Positions 50,170-59,156 of a stretch of 64,000 nucleotides of DNA are shown piece by piece; the first letter of the stretch is position 1, and each line of letters begins with the position of its first letter. The stretch lies in contig NZ_JACKTY010000041.1 in assembly GCF_025822605.1 (NCBI RefSeq), positions 1-64,000 on the forward strand, given 5' to 3'. The stretch comes from Mycolicibacterium komossense. Its GTDB lineage: Bacteria > Actinomycetota > Actinomycetes > Mycobacteriales > Mycobacteriaceae. Both the position numbers and the translations under genes were made by a program. The notes under the pieces were generated by a model. It searched no databases. It saw nothing but the letters and a program-made list of their open reading frames with translations, and had not been told where the DNA came from.

Positions 50170-51343
50170 GTGCGCGCCGGCGCCCGCTGAGCACCATCGC
50201 GAATAGGACGATGAGCACCCCGGATACCGGCACGATAAGTAGGCCGACCCGCAGGCTCGTCGCGTCGGCGACGGCTCCCACGAGCGGCGCCGCCAGCAGG
50301 AAGCCCACCCGCATCAGCCACGTCACCACCGTCAGTCCCGTACCGGGGCGCAGTCCGGGCACGTTGTCCGCGGCGTGGAACGCCGCGGGTGCGACGGTGG
50401 CCACGCCGAGTCCGGCAGCGGCGAAGCCGCAGACGGTGCCCGCCGTCGTCGGGAATGCCAAGGCCGCGCCCATCCCAACGGTGATCAGCACCCCGCCCGC
50501 CGCGGCGACGATCCGCACACCGAATCGGTCCACCAGGCGATCGCCCGCCAATCGCCCGACGAACATGAAGCTGACCATCGCGATGTAGCCGAACGCGGCG
50601 ATCGCGGCCGGCGCTCCGAGGCTGTCCCGCAGATAGATGGTGGCCCAGGAATTTCCGGCGTCCTCGACGGCCGAGCCCGCGATGGAGAAGATCGCCAGGG
50701 CCGCCACCAGTGCATAGGCGGTCAGCAGTGCCGGCGTCCGGCCATCGGAGTGGGGTCGCGGCACGTGGGGTTCGTCGTGGTCGGGACCATGGAGCAGAAA
50801 GCGATAGCTGGCCAGGCAGATGGCGGAGAACAGCAGACCGGATGCCGTGAGCTGGAGGGTTCGGGAGATATGCAGTGCGATGGCCGCCGCACCCATCAGA
50901 CCTCCGAGCACCGCACCGATCGACCACAGTGCATGCAGCGAGTTGAGGATCGACCGGCCGTACCGGTACTGGACCCGCAGACCATGCGCATTCTGCGCGA
51001 CGTCGGTGATCGCGTCGGCCGCACCGGCCACGAACAGCGCCCCGCCGAAGACGATGGGGGTCGGCGCCACCGCCGCAGCGACGACGAAAGCCGCGATGAA
51101 CACGGTGCTGGCCACCGCGACCGATGCCGAACCGAATCGCCGGATCAACACTCCCGCGGTCAATCCGGACAGCAGTGCGCCCGCGGAAAAGGCCGCGACC
51201 GCCAACCCGAAGCCCGTGTTCGACATGCTCAGGTCGGTTTTGATCTCCGGATACCGTGGCAGCATGTTGGCGAACATCGCGCCGTTCGTCAGGAAGAGGG
51301 CCCCGACCGCCATCCGGGCTCGGCGATCGCTGGTGGACGGCAC
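50123..51343 (-). CDS. MFS transporter (12 membrane segments)
   Basis: A 406-residue major facilitator superfamily protein. Hydrophobic segments number about 12, split by a hydrophilic loop near the middle (FLLHGPDHDEPHVPRPHSDG). GVLIRRFGSASVAV contains the loop 2-3 motif-A-like element. The sequence resembles bacterial sugar- or drug-efflux MFS proteins (YbjJ-type); the substrate is unknown. GTG 51343 is the assumed start; the divergent malQ begins 113 bases away. Its 3' end runs antisense into subunit B of the SMR pair by 47 bases, so convergent transcripts overlap. Confidence 0.85.
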   Translation of the reverse strand: MPSTSDRRARMAVGALFLTNGAMFANMLPRYPEIKTDLSMSNTGFGLAVAAFSAGALLSGLTAGVLIRRFGSASVAVASTVFIAAFVVAAAVAPTPIVFGGALFVAGAADAITDVAQNAHGLRVQYRYGRSILNSLHALWSIGAVLGGLMGAAAIALHISRTLQLTASGLLFSAICLASYRFLLHGPDHDEPHVPRPHSDGRTPALLTAYALVAALAIFSIAGSAVEDAGNSWATIYLRDSLGAPAAIAAFGYIAMVSFMFVGRLAGDRLVDRFGVRIVAAAGGVLITVGMGAALAFPTTAGTVCGFAAAGLGVATVAPAAFHAADNVPGLRPGTGLTVVTWLMRVGFLLAAPLVGAVADATSLRVGLLIVPVSGVLIVLFAMVLSGRRRALSARNRRVRWSAPQR

Positions 51344-51456
51344 CGCGTCACAGTAAGGGAGACGACGACCGTCGATGGGGTTGGCCGGACCCGCCGCACC
51401 TGGGCGGACCTGATGTCACGCGACGTAACGGCGCCAAACAAAGCAAGATTGCCACC

Positions 51457-53610
51457 ATGACCGACCTGGATCAGACCCTGGCCGAACTCGCGCACCGCTG
51501 TGGCGTGTCCACCGAGTACTACGACTGGACCGGACGCAGCGTGCCGGTGCCCGAGCACACGCTGACCGCGGTGCTCGGCGCGCTCGGTATCGCAGCCGGA
51601 ACCGCGGACGAGCGGGCGACGGCCCTGGTGGAGCACGACCGCCGGCACTGGGCCAAGGCGCTGCCTTCGACGATCGTGGGCCGGGCGGGGACGGACACCT
51701 CGTTCTGGGTGCACGTCACCCACGGCGACGCCGCCCACATCTGGGTGCGACTCGAGGACGGAACAGTGCGCTCCGGCGTCCGTCAGCTCGACAACTTCAC
51801 TCCCCCTTACGATTTGGATGGCCGACTGGTCGGCGAGGCAACCTTCGCGCTGCCCGCCGATCTGCCCGTGGGCTATCACCGCATCCATCTGCGCAGCGGC
51901 GCCCTGGAGACCAGTACCGCGTTGATCGTGACCCCCGCGTGGCTGGGCTTACCGGCCAACATGGGCAACCGCCGGACCTGGGGAATGGCGACCCAGCTCT
52001 ACAGCGTCCGCTCGAAGCGATCGTGGGGCGTCGGTGACCTGACCGATCTCACCGACCTCGCGGTGTGGTCGGCAGCCACACACGGAGCCGGTTATGTACT
52101 GGTCAACCCGTTGCATGCCGCGGCACCGACGAAACCCATGGAGCCGTCGCCGTATCTGCCGACCTCGCGCCGCTTCGTCAATCCCCTGTATCTGCGGGTC
52201 GAGGCCATCCCCGAATACGCCGATCTGAGAGGGCGAAGCCGCATAGGTGCGCTGCGCGACGACGTCCGCAAGCACGCCCGCAAACTCGACTCGATCGACC
52301 GGGACGCAGCCTGGGCGGCCAAGCGCAGGGCCCTGCGAATGGTTCATCGAGTGGAGCGATCCGCGGGACGCGAACTGGCCTATGCGGCCTACCGAGCGCG
52401 CGAAGGAGCCGCTCTCGACAACTTCGCGACGTGGTGCGCGCTGGCGGAACGCTATGGCAGCGATTGGCACCAGTGGCCGGCCGACCTGCAACACCCGACC
52501 GGCGACGGGGTCGCCCAATTCGTCGAAAGACGCGCCTCCGCAGTCGATTTCCATCGGTGGCTACAGTGGCTGCTCGACGAACAGCTGGCCGCTGCCCAGT
52601 CTGCGGCAGTCCGGGCCGGCATGTCGCTGGGCATCATGCACGACCTGGCGGTCGGCGTGCATCCCAACGGCGCCGACGCGTGGGCATTGCAGGATGTACT
52701 GGCGCTCGGCGTCACCGCGGGCGCCCCGCCGGACGAGTTCAACCAGCTCGGGCAGGACTGGTCGCAGCCGCCGTGGCGTCCCGATCAACTCGAGGTGCAC
52801 GAGTACCTTCCGTTTCGCACCCTCATCCAGGCGGTGCTGCGCCATGCCGGCGGGGTGCGGATCGACCACATCATCGGGTTGTTCCGGTTGTGGTGGATTC
52901 CCAAGGGCGCGTTGCCAACCGAGGGCACCTATGTGCAGTACGACCACGAGGCGATGATCGGCATCGTCGCCCTGGAAGCACACCGGGCCGGCGCCGTGAT
53001 CGTCGGCGAGGACCTGGGCACCGTCGAGCCGTGGGTCCGTGATTACCTGCGGACCCGCGGGATCCTCGGTACCTCGATTCTGTGGTTCGAGCTAGAACGC
53101 GACGCCGAGCACCCGTCCGGGGTTCCGATGGATGCGGCCAAGTGGCGCGAGTACTGCCTGTCGTCCGTCACCACCCATGATCTGCCGCCGACCGCCGGAT
53201 ACCTTGCCGGCGAACACGTTCGGCTGCGCGATGCGCTCGGCCTGTTGACCCGACCGGTGGACGAGGAGATGGCCGAGGACCAGGAGGAGCAGGCGCAGTG
53301 GCTGGCCGAGCTGCGTCGGGTCGGACTGCTGCCGCCCGGCAGCGAGGCCGCCAGCACCGAGCAGATCATCCTGGCGCTGTACCGCTATCTCGGACGAACT
53401 CCGTCCCGGCTGCTGGCCGTCGCGTTGGCTGACGCCGTGGGTGATCGGCGGACGCAGAATCAGCCTGGCACCACCGACGAGTATCCGAACTGGCGTGTGC
53501 CGTTGACGGGTCCGGACGGCAAGCCGCTCTCGCTCGAGGACGTCTTCGCCGACCCACGCGCCGCCACTCTGAGCGAGGCGATGCGCGTGATCACCACCCC
53601 GGAGGTCTAG
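51457..53610 (+). CDS. malQ: 4-alpha-glucanotransferase (amylomaltase)
   Basis: GH77 enzyme of 717 residues that transfers alpha-1,4-glucan chains between maltooligosaccharides, part of glycogen and maltose metabolism (M. tuberculosis MalQ has 724). The catalytic nucleophile Asp is in GGVRIDHIIGLFRLWWIP, the acid/base Glu in AVIVGEDLGTVEPWVRDYL, and the transition-state Asp in SVTTHDLPPTAGYL. Upstream, an N-terminal domain (about 60-165) is of the actinobacterial type. The frame is open to 51256, but ATG 51457 is the family start. It ends overlapping the stop of the convergent HNH gene by four bases. Confidence 0.97.
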   Translation: MTDLDQTLAELAHRCGVSTEYYDWTGRSVPVPEHTLTAVLGALGIAAGTADERATALVEHDRRHWAKALPSTIVGRAGTDTSFWVHVTHGDAAHIWVRLEDGTVRSGVRQLDNFTPPYDLDGRLVGEATFALPADLPVGYHRIHLRSGALETSTALIVTPAWLGLPANMGNRRTWGMATQLYSVRSKRSWGVGDLTDLTDLAVWSAATHGAGYVLVNPLHAAAPTKPMEPSPYLPTSRRFVNPLYLRVEAIPEYADLRGRSRIGALRDDVRKHARKLDSIDRDAAWAAKRRALRMVHRVERSAGRELAYAAYRAREGAALDNFATWCALAERYGSDWHQWPADLQHPTGDGVAQFVERRASAVDFHRWLQWLLDEQLAAAQSAAVRAGMSLGIMHDLAVGVHPNGADAWALQDVLALGVTAGAPPDEFNQLGQDWSQPPWRPDQLEVHEYLPFRTLIQAVLRHAGGVRIDHIIGLFRLWWIPKGALPTEGTYVQYDHEAMIGIVALEAHRAGAVIVGEDLGTVEPWVRDYLRTRGILGTSILWFELERDAEHPSGVPMDAAKWREYCLSSVTTHDLPPTAGYLAGEHVRLRDALGLLTRPVDEEMAEDQEEQAQWLAELRRVGLLPPGSEAASTEQIILALYRYLGRTPSRLLAVALADAVGDRRTQNQPGTTDEYPNWRVPLTGPDGKPLSLEDVFADPRAATLSEAMRVITTPEV

Positions 53611-54847
53611 GCGGCGACGGTGACGTGCCTGGCCAGCCGAAGTCCGGTGGCGGCTTCGACTTCGCTGATGGTGATGACCATCGGCTTCGGCTGCGGCGGT
53701 GCCGTCGACTGATAGCTCGCCCCGGTCGGTGTGGTGACTTGCGCTGTGTGCGTGCCACTTTCGTCGATACAGGTATGCACTGTCCAGCCGGCAGCTTGTT
53801 TGGCGTAGTTACATGCTTCGCACAGCCCTTCGCCGTTGGCTGCACTGGTCGGGCCGTGCCGTTCGGCGGGTGCGGCGTGGTCGGTATGCCGGATCGGGGT
53901 GTCGGAGTAGGGAGTTCGACACCGGTGGTCTCGGATGCCGATGAAGCGCGCCAGGGCTTTCGGGAAGATCCGCGACCGTGATTCCATCGCCACCAGGGTG
54001 CCCGTCGCCGGCGTGGCATACAGCTTGCGCAGCGTGGCCCGGGAGGCGTCGTCGTCAAGCGCGGCTGTGACCAGATCACGGGCGATGCCCGCCGGAATCG
54101 GGCCATACCCGTCGACAATCGCCGGCGTGTGGCCGCCAGTCAGGGTGTCATCGGAGATCACGAGGTGCACCGCGACCGGCGTCGCCGACGCGGCGCTACG
54201 CCCGGTCAGCCGCTCGACCATCGTGTCGGCCATCACCTGGTTTCGCGAGCGGCCATCACAGGTGACGTCCGCCTCCCGCTTGAGCGCTGCGTACACCGAC
54301 ACCCCTTGGGCCACCGGCAGCAGGGCCGTCACATACGTCATGGCGTCCGGGGCGGGTCGGATCGTCACATACCGCTCGGTCCCGGCTTTGCGGGCGCGGT
54401 CGACGACCGCGTGCGGGTCCAAACGGTAGGCGATCTCTTGGCCTCCGCGGCAATCCGGGTATCACCCCACCCCACCACTGTCGACGGATCGCCACCCAGT
54501 TCGGCATCCGAGGCACGCCGATCCTCGAGAGCCAGACACGCCGACTCGCGCACGATCAGGGTGGCCCGCCACTCGGTGAGCATCCCGGACTCCAGCGCCG
54601 CCAGGGTGTGTGGCATCTCGTAGACCAGGGCGTGGGCGAACCCGACATGCCGGTTTCCCCGATACGGACTGGCTCGCCGCGCCAACGCAACCTCACTGCA
54701 CACCCCCCGCCCGCGCTTGGCTTCGGGGATCCCGGCCGCCTCCTCGCGCGCCCGCCGCGCCGCGACGAACGCCGCCGTCACCCGAGCCTGCTCCGCTGCC
54801 GCGGCAGCCTTGAGCCTCTCCAACTCGCCGAGACGATCTATCAACAC
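53607..54847 (-). pseudogene. DUF222-HNH endonuclease (13E12 family), frameshifted
   Basis: Two frames together encode one DUF222-HNH protein. The N-terminal part (GTG 54847, MLIDRLGELERLKA, then AKRGRGVCSEVALARRASPY and MPHTLAALESGMLTEWRATL) continues to AAEA at about 54440. The rest (EIAYRLDPHAVVDRARKAG, VTALLPVAQGVSVYAALKRE, HNH motif CRTPYSD...HTDHAAP...CEACNYAKQAAGW) is in another frame. Restoring one base near 54437-54438 (AA_GAG to a full codon) joins them as AEA-K-EIAYRLD, a family-consistent reading. A promoter with an SOS box lies just upstream. It may be a real inactivation or a sequencing error. The product would be about 413 residues. Confidence 0.8.
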
Positions 54848-54861
54848 CGCCTCCCGACACT

Positions 54862-54877
54862 TCGAACATACGTTCTA
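54862..54877 (-). promoter_or_regulatory. LexA (SOS) box
   Basis: TCGAACATACGTTCTA matches the mycobacterial SOS box TCGAAC(N4)GTTCGA at 11 of 12 defined bases. It lies 15 bases upstream of the HNH gene start and overlaps a TAGTAT -10 element (54877-54882, minus strand). LexA binding here would repress the HNH gene until DNA damage. Confidence 0.82.
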
Positions 54878-54919
54878 TACTATCTCGGGCGCCGACAAAA
54901 CCTCGGCCCCGGCAGCGCA

Positions 54920-55570
54920 CTACTGGTCAACGAAGATGGCGCACTCGTCGGCCGGCTTACGCGCGACGTCGAGATTGTTGGCCGGAAAGTCCTCGACGGC
55001 ATAACCGATCGCCACCCCGCACAGGATCTCGTAGCTGTCCGGGATAGCCAGGACCTCGCGCACGACATGCGGGAAACCGGCGATCAGCACCTGTACGCAG
55101 CTCCCCAGTCCGCGAGCCGAGAGGCCCAGCAGGAATGTTTGCAGGAACATGCCGACACCGAGGCTGTCGACGTGATGCAACCGGCGGTCCATACAGACGA
55201 TGCCCGCCAGCGGCGCGTTGTAGAAGCGCCAGTTGAACTCGACGGCCCGCCGACGGCCGAGGGCGTCCTCGCGCGCGATTCCCAGGCTGCCGTAGAGCTG
55301 CTCGCCGAGTGCGTATCTGCTGCTGTCGAATTCAGTCGGCAGCGGGGTGTTTTCCGGCTCACGGACCCGCGCCTCGGCCAGCAGCGCAGAGACGAGACGG
55401 CCACGAGCGGCGCCAGAGGCGAACACCAGATGCCAAGGTTGAGAGTTCGAGTTCGAGGGCGCCAGCCGGGCCAACTCCAGCGCCGCAACGACGTCGGCGC
55501 GCGGCACCGCACGATCTGCGTGGAACAACCGGATCGATCGACGAGCGTGCACCGCGTGCTCAAGCTCCAC
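54920..55570 (-). CDS. nitroreductase-family FMN oxidoreductase
   Basis: A 216-residue nitroreductase-fold protein. The N-terminal FMN motif RRSIRLFHADRAVPRADVVA, ARLAPSNSNSQPWHLVF, and the C-terminal YEILCGVAIGYAVEDFPANN are characteristic. It is expected to use FMN and NAD(P)H to reduce nitro or quinone substrates; the physiological role is unknown. GTG 55570. The region downstream, 54848-54919, carries the SOS-box promoter of the following HNH gene. Confidence 0.88.
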   Translation of the reverse strand: MELEHAVHARRSIRLFHADRAVPRADVVAALELARLAPSNSNSQPWHLVFASGAARGRLVSALLAEARVREPENTPLPTEFDSSRYALGEQLYGSLGIAREDALGRRRAVEFNWRFYNAPLAGIVCMDRRLHHVDSLGVGMFLQTFLLGLSARGLGSCVQVLIAGFPHVVREVLAIPDSYEILCGVAIGYAVEDFPANNLDVARKPADECAIFVDQ

Positions 55571-55668
55571 CGCTCGCCCCTCCTCGCCGACGGCAGCCTA
55601 CAACGTCGCCGCTTTATCCCGATCGACACCCCGAGCGCCGAGCCACCGCCGAGCGGCAGGCCCCCACG

Positions 55669-56706
55669 TTACTTACCCGCGTGCAACGCCTGCTGACCGA
55701 AGGAGTTGGTCTCCACCGAACCGTCGGGCAATTCCAGCTCGCCCCTGGCCAACCGGTCCCGCAGGTACGCGAACGTCTGCACCGTCTGCGCAAACAGGTG
55801 CTCCCCCGCGCGCAACGGCGGCCGGTCCCGTCCGTCGCCGGAAGCGAACTGCGGCAACGGTTTCACCTCGGTGTCATAGTCGACATTGAAGAACAGCGGA
55901 AACGAGAACCGCTCTTCCTTGACCTTGCGAACCCGGTGCGACGTCGCGACGAACGCACCGTTGGTCCACAGTTCCAGCATGTCGCCGATGTTGACGACGA
56001 AGGTGCCGGGCACTGGCGGGACGTCGACCCACTCGCCCGCTCCGTTCATCACTTCCAGGCCCGGTGCGGTCGGTTTCAGCAAGGTGAAACACTCGTAGTC
56101 GGTGTGTGCGCCGATGCCCAGGGCGTCGACGGCATCCGGGTTATACGGATAGTGCACCAGGCGGAGCTGGCTCGGAGTCTTGGTGGCGTGCTTGACGAAG
56201 GTATCCGGATCCTCACCCAGCGCCACCGCGAATGCCCACAGCAGTTGGTTACCGACCGCGATGATGGCGTTGTAGTACGCCGTCACCCGCTCGGCGAAGC
56301 CGGGAATATCGGGCCACGCGTTGGGGCCGAGCATGGGATTGCCGGCCAGGTAGTCCGGATCATCGGCGGGCAGGTCCAGCGCGGTGTCGAAGGCCTCCTT
56401 CAGATCCGGTCTGTCACCGTTGAGGCCTTCTTCTCCATAGGGCACGTAGCCGCGATGACAACGTGAGAACCCGATGTAGGACCGCATCTTCTCGTCGATC
56501 GGCAACGCGAAGAACTCTCTGGTCGCGGCCAGCAGGTCGGTGAACAGCGCCTCGTCGATGGCTGCTCCGCGAATGTAGAAGAAACCCACTTCGCGGGCGG
56601 CCTTGCCGACTTCGGCGGCCACTCGATGCCGGTCGGCCAGGTCCGGTGAACTCAGATCTGTGATGTCGACGATCGGCACCGAGGTGAACGACGTTGCCTC
56701 ACTCAC
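55669..56706 (-). CDS. isopenicillin N synthase-like Fe(II)/2-oxoglutarate oxygenase
   Basis: A 345-residue double-stranded beta-helix oxygenase of the IPNS/DIOX class. Fe(II) ligands are His and Asp in GIGAHTDYECFTLL and His in ATSHRVRKVKEERFSFPLFF, where RxS provides the 2-oxoglutarate contact. The N-terminal DIOX_N-like region (SVPIVDITDLSSPDLADRHR, REVGFFYIRG) is present. Reaction and substrate are unknown. The frame is open to 56892 but GTG 56706 has an AGGAAGAG ribosome site. It is the last gene of the allantoin operon, 64 bases below alc, which suggests a purine-related substrate, but this is only an inference. Confidence 0.88.
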   Translation of the reverse strand: MSEATSFTSVPIVDITDLSSPDLADRHRVAAEVGKAAREVGFFYIRGAAIDEALFTDLLAATREFFALPIDEKMRSYIGFSRCHRGYVPYGEEGLNGDRPDLKEAFDTALDLPADDPDYLAGNPMLGPNAWPDIPGFAERVTAYYNAIIAVGNQLLWAFAVALGEDPDTFVKHATKTPSQLRLVHYPYNPDAVDALGIGAHTDYECFTLLKPTAPGLEVMNGAGEWVDVPPVPGTFVVNIGDMLELWTNGAFVATSHRVRKVKEERFSFPLFFNVDYDTEVKPLPQFASGDGRDRPPLRAGEHLFAQTVQTFAYLRDRLARGELELPDGSVETNSFGQQALHAGK

Positions 56707-56770
56707 AATTTCACTCTTCCTTCGATTTCGTTGATTTCCAGGCGATGGCCGACGACGCCCATCACGTTCC

Positions 56771-57805
56771 TCACAGCGCGGCATCCCACCGCGATTGCAG
56801 TTCGGCGAAGCCCGCGGCGGTGGGCCGCCCCAGCGCACGGAACCGCGCGAGACCACCATCGGGGTGGGCCTGGACCCGCAGCGCGGTGACACCGGAGTTC
56901 TCCTGGCTGTCCACCACGAACACGCGGCGGGTGTCGGCGCTCAACGCGGTGCGCGCAAGCACCGGGACGTCGAATGGTACTGACCACCAGGCGGATCCGC
57001 CGTCCGGCCGGTCGCGACTACCCAGTACGGACACCTCGCGGGACGCGTTGAACACATAGCACGAGGTGTCGACTTCGATACGCTGCAGATCGCACGGGAC
57101 CGCCAGGGCGATGGTGACGGCATCGTGGGTATCCGGACCGATATCGCGCCTGCGACGGGTCTCCCACCCGTCGCCCATGTTGCGGGGCCGGTCGGGGGCG
57201 ATCAGCGCGCGGGCATCGGAGTAGAAGGTGTCGCTGGACCACACCACCCGGCCGCCGTTCTCGGCACCCGAGACCTCCATCGTGACACCGGCCCACAGCC
57301 GCGGGTCGGGCACCGCCTCACCGAATGCCCGCAACCGCGCTACGCCCCCGTCGGATTCCAGCCGCAACCGGATATGTGTGATCCGTCGGGTCTCCGATAC
57401 GCCGATGATGTTGCGCGAGTCGGGTTTCAGGCTGGTCAGCTCGACCAGGGGAAACCAGCGGATTCCCGGCACCAGCGGATCGTCTGACGGCGCGAGCACG
57501 GCACCGTCGAGGCGGTAGCCGGTGGGATGGTTGCCGGTGAAGAAACGGGTGTCCACGTCGACGGCACGGACCCGGCCCGGCACTCCGAGCCGGATGACGG
57601 CCCAGTCACCGGCGAGGCCGGCATGCCGGCGGGTTTCCCAGCCGTCGACCACCTCACCGCGAAGGTCGTAGGTGCCCGGTACGAAGGTCGGCTCACTCGG
57701 GTCGATGAGTCGCTCTTTGATCCCGAACGACTCGTCACTGGCCGCGACCACACTGCCACCGAGGCCTCGGCTGGCCAAGTCGATGCAATCGTGGTGTCCG
57801 GTCAT
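56771..57805 (-). CDS. alc: allantoicase
   Basis: Hydrolyses allantoate to ureidoglycolate and urea. The 344-residue protein shows the internal duplication of the family: DGWETRRHAGLAGDWAVIRL with VRAVDVDTRFFTGNHPTGYR in the first half, and DGWETRRRRDIGPDTHDAVT with LQRIEVDTSCYVFNASREVS in the second. The open frame goes to 58126 inside allB, but ATG 57805 (MTGHHDCIDLASRGLGGSV) overlaps the allB stop by four bases (ATGA) and is the family start. Together with allB it degrades allantoin for nitrogen. Ureidoglycolate lyase is not recognised in the window. Confidence 0.95.
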   Translation of the reverse strand: MTGHHDCIDLASRGLGGSVVAASDESFGIKERLIDPSEPTFVPGTYDLRGEVVDGWETRRHAGLAGDWAVIRLGVPGRVRAVDVDTRFFTGNHPTGYRLDGAVLAPSDDPLVPGIRWFPLVELTSLKPDSRNIIGVSETRRITHIRLRLESDGGVARLRAFGEAVPDPRLWAGVTMEVSGAENGGRVVWSSDTFYSDARALIAPDRPRNMGDGWETRRRRDIGPDTHDAVTIALAVPCDLQRIEVDTSCYVFNASREVSVLGSRDRPDGGSAWWSVPFDVPVLARTALSADTRRVFVVDSQENSGVTALRVQAHPDGGLARFRALGRPTAAGFAELQSRWDAAL

Positions 57806-59154
57806 GAATCCAATCCCAGTAGGCTCGAAAGTGGCCATAATTCGGCGGATTCGGAGGTCCCGGCGCGGACACGCCGGCCACCGAGCCAGGTGGCCAGTAC
57901 CGCGCCGCGCAGAGTGGTTCCGTCGTAGGGGGTGATGGCGTGCCGATGGTGCAGCGCATCGGCGTGCGCCACGCTTTCGGCGTCGGGATCGAACACACAG
58001 AAATCCGCTCGGGTCCCGACGGCAATGCGGCCCCGGTCGGTCAGGCCGGCCAGCGCAGCGGGCGCCTCGGCCATCCAGCGGCACACGTCGACGAGGGTGA
58101 ACCCCCGCATCCTGGCCCTGGTCCACACGACCCGCGGGCCGAGCTGCAGCGAGCTGATCCCGCCGAAGACACGGCCGAAGTCACCGTCGCCCTTGGCTTC
58201 CGGCGCGCACGGGGAATGGTCGGACACGACCATATCGAGCACGCCATCCGACAGCGCGGTCCAGAGCTGTTGACGATTGTCCCCCCGCCGGATCGGCGGG
58301 CAGACGGCGAATTCGGTGGCACCCGCCGGGATATCGTCGGCGGCAAATGTCAAGTAGTGCGGACAGGTTTCGGCCGTCACGGCCACCCCAGCGCGTTTGG
58401 CCGCAGCGATTAGCGGCAGCACTTGGGCGCTGGACACGTGCACGATATGCGCCCTGGCCCCGGTCGCCCGGGCTGCGTCGAGCACCAGCGACACGGCGTC
58501 TACCTCGGCCGCGTCGGGGCGTGACCGCAGAAACGACGAGTACGAGCACCCCCGGGCGGCCGGGCTCTGGGCAAGCGTGTGGTCACTTTCGGCATGCACC
58601 AGCAGAACCGATCCCAGCGCGGCGATCCGACTCATCGCGCGATAGAACTCCGCGGGCCGCAGCGGTGGGAAGTTCGGATTGCCCGAGTCGGCGAGGAAGC
58701 ATTTGAATCCGAGCACACCGGCCAGCGCCAGCTCTTCGAGGTTGTCGATGTTGTCGGGCACCACACCGCCCCAGTAGCCGACGGTAACTTGGCAGTTGCC
58801 CTGTGCCGCCGCCCTTTTGGCGGCCAACGCAGCGGCACTCGTGGTTACCGGATCGGAATCGAGCGGCATGTCCACCAGCGTCGTGATACCGGCGGCCGCC
58901 GCCGCGGCGGTGGCCGTGGCGAAGCCTTCCCAGTCGGTGCCCGGCTCGTCGATATGCACGTGACTGTCCACCAGCCCCGGCATCAGTACCGCCGTCGACG
59001 GCAACACAACTTCGCTCGCCGCCCGGTACTGTCCGTCCACCCGGCCCACCAGTCTGATGAGGCCGCGCAAGATTCCTATTGCCGCCGAACGTATCTCGCC
59101 GCCGATCACCGCGCGTTCGGCGCGGATCACGGTGTCCAGAGCGGGATCATCCAC
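57802..59154 (-). CDS. allB: allantoinase
   Basis: Cyclic amidohydrolase opening allantoin to allantoate, 450 residues from GTG 59154. Metal-site features are GLVDSHVHIDEPGTDWEGF, the carbamylated lysine in GVLGFKCFLADSGNPNF, histidines in VLLVHAESDHT and HIVHVSSAQVLPL, and the catalytic aspartate in VVSDHSPCAPEAK. AETCPHYLTF is the allantoinase/dihydropyrimidinase signature. Start choice: the frame is open to 59226, but GTG 59154 lies just after the metallo-beta-lactamase stop and gives the normal N terminus (VDDPALDTVIRAERAVI). It is translationally linked to alc. Confidence 0.96.
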   Translation of the reverse strand: MDDPALDTVIRAERAVIGGEIRSAAIGILRGLIRLVGRVDGQYRAASEVVLPSTAVLMPGLVDSHVHIDEPGTDWEGFATATAAAAAAGITTLVDMPLDSDPVTTSAAALAAKRAAAQGNCQVTVGYWGGVVPDNIDNLEELALAGVLGFKCFLADSGNPNFPPLRPAEFYRAMSRIAALGSVLLVHAESDHTLAQSPAARGCSYSSFLRSRPDAAEVDAVSLVLDAARATGARAHIVHVSSAQVLPLIAAAKRAGVAVTAETCPHYLTFAADDIPAGATEFAVCPPIRRGDNRQQLWTALSDGVLDMVVSDHSPCAPEAKGDGDFGRVFGGISSLQLGPRVVWTRARMRGFTLVDVCRWMAEAPAALAGLTDRGRIAVGTRADFCVFDPDAESVAHADALHHRHAITPYDGTTLRGAVLATWLGGRRVRAGTSESAELWPLSSLLGLDS

Positions 59155-59156
59155 CG

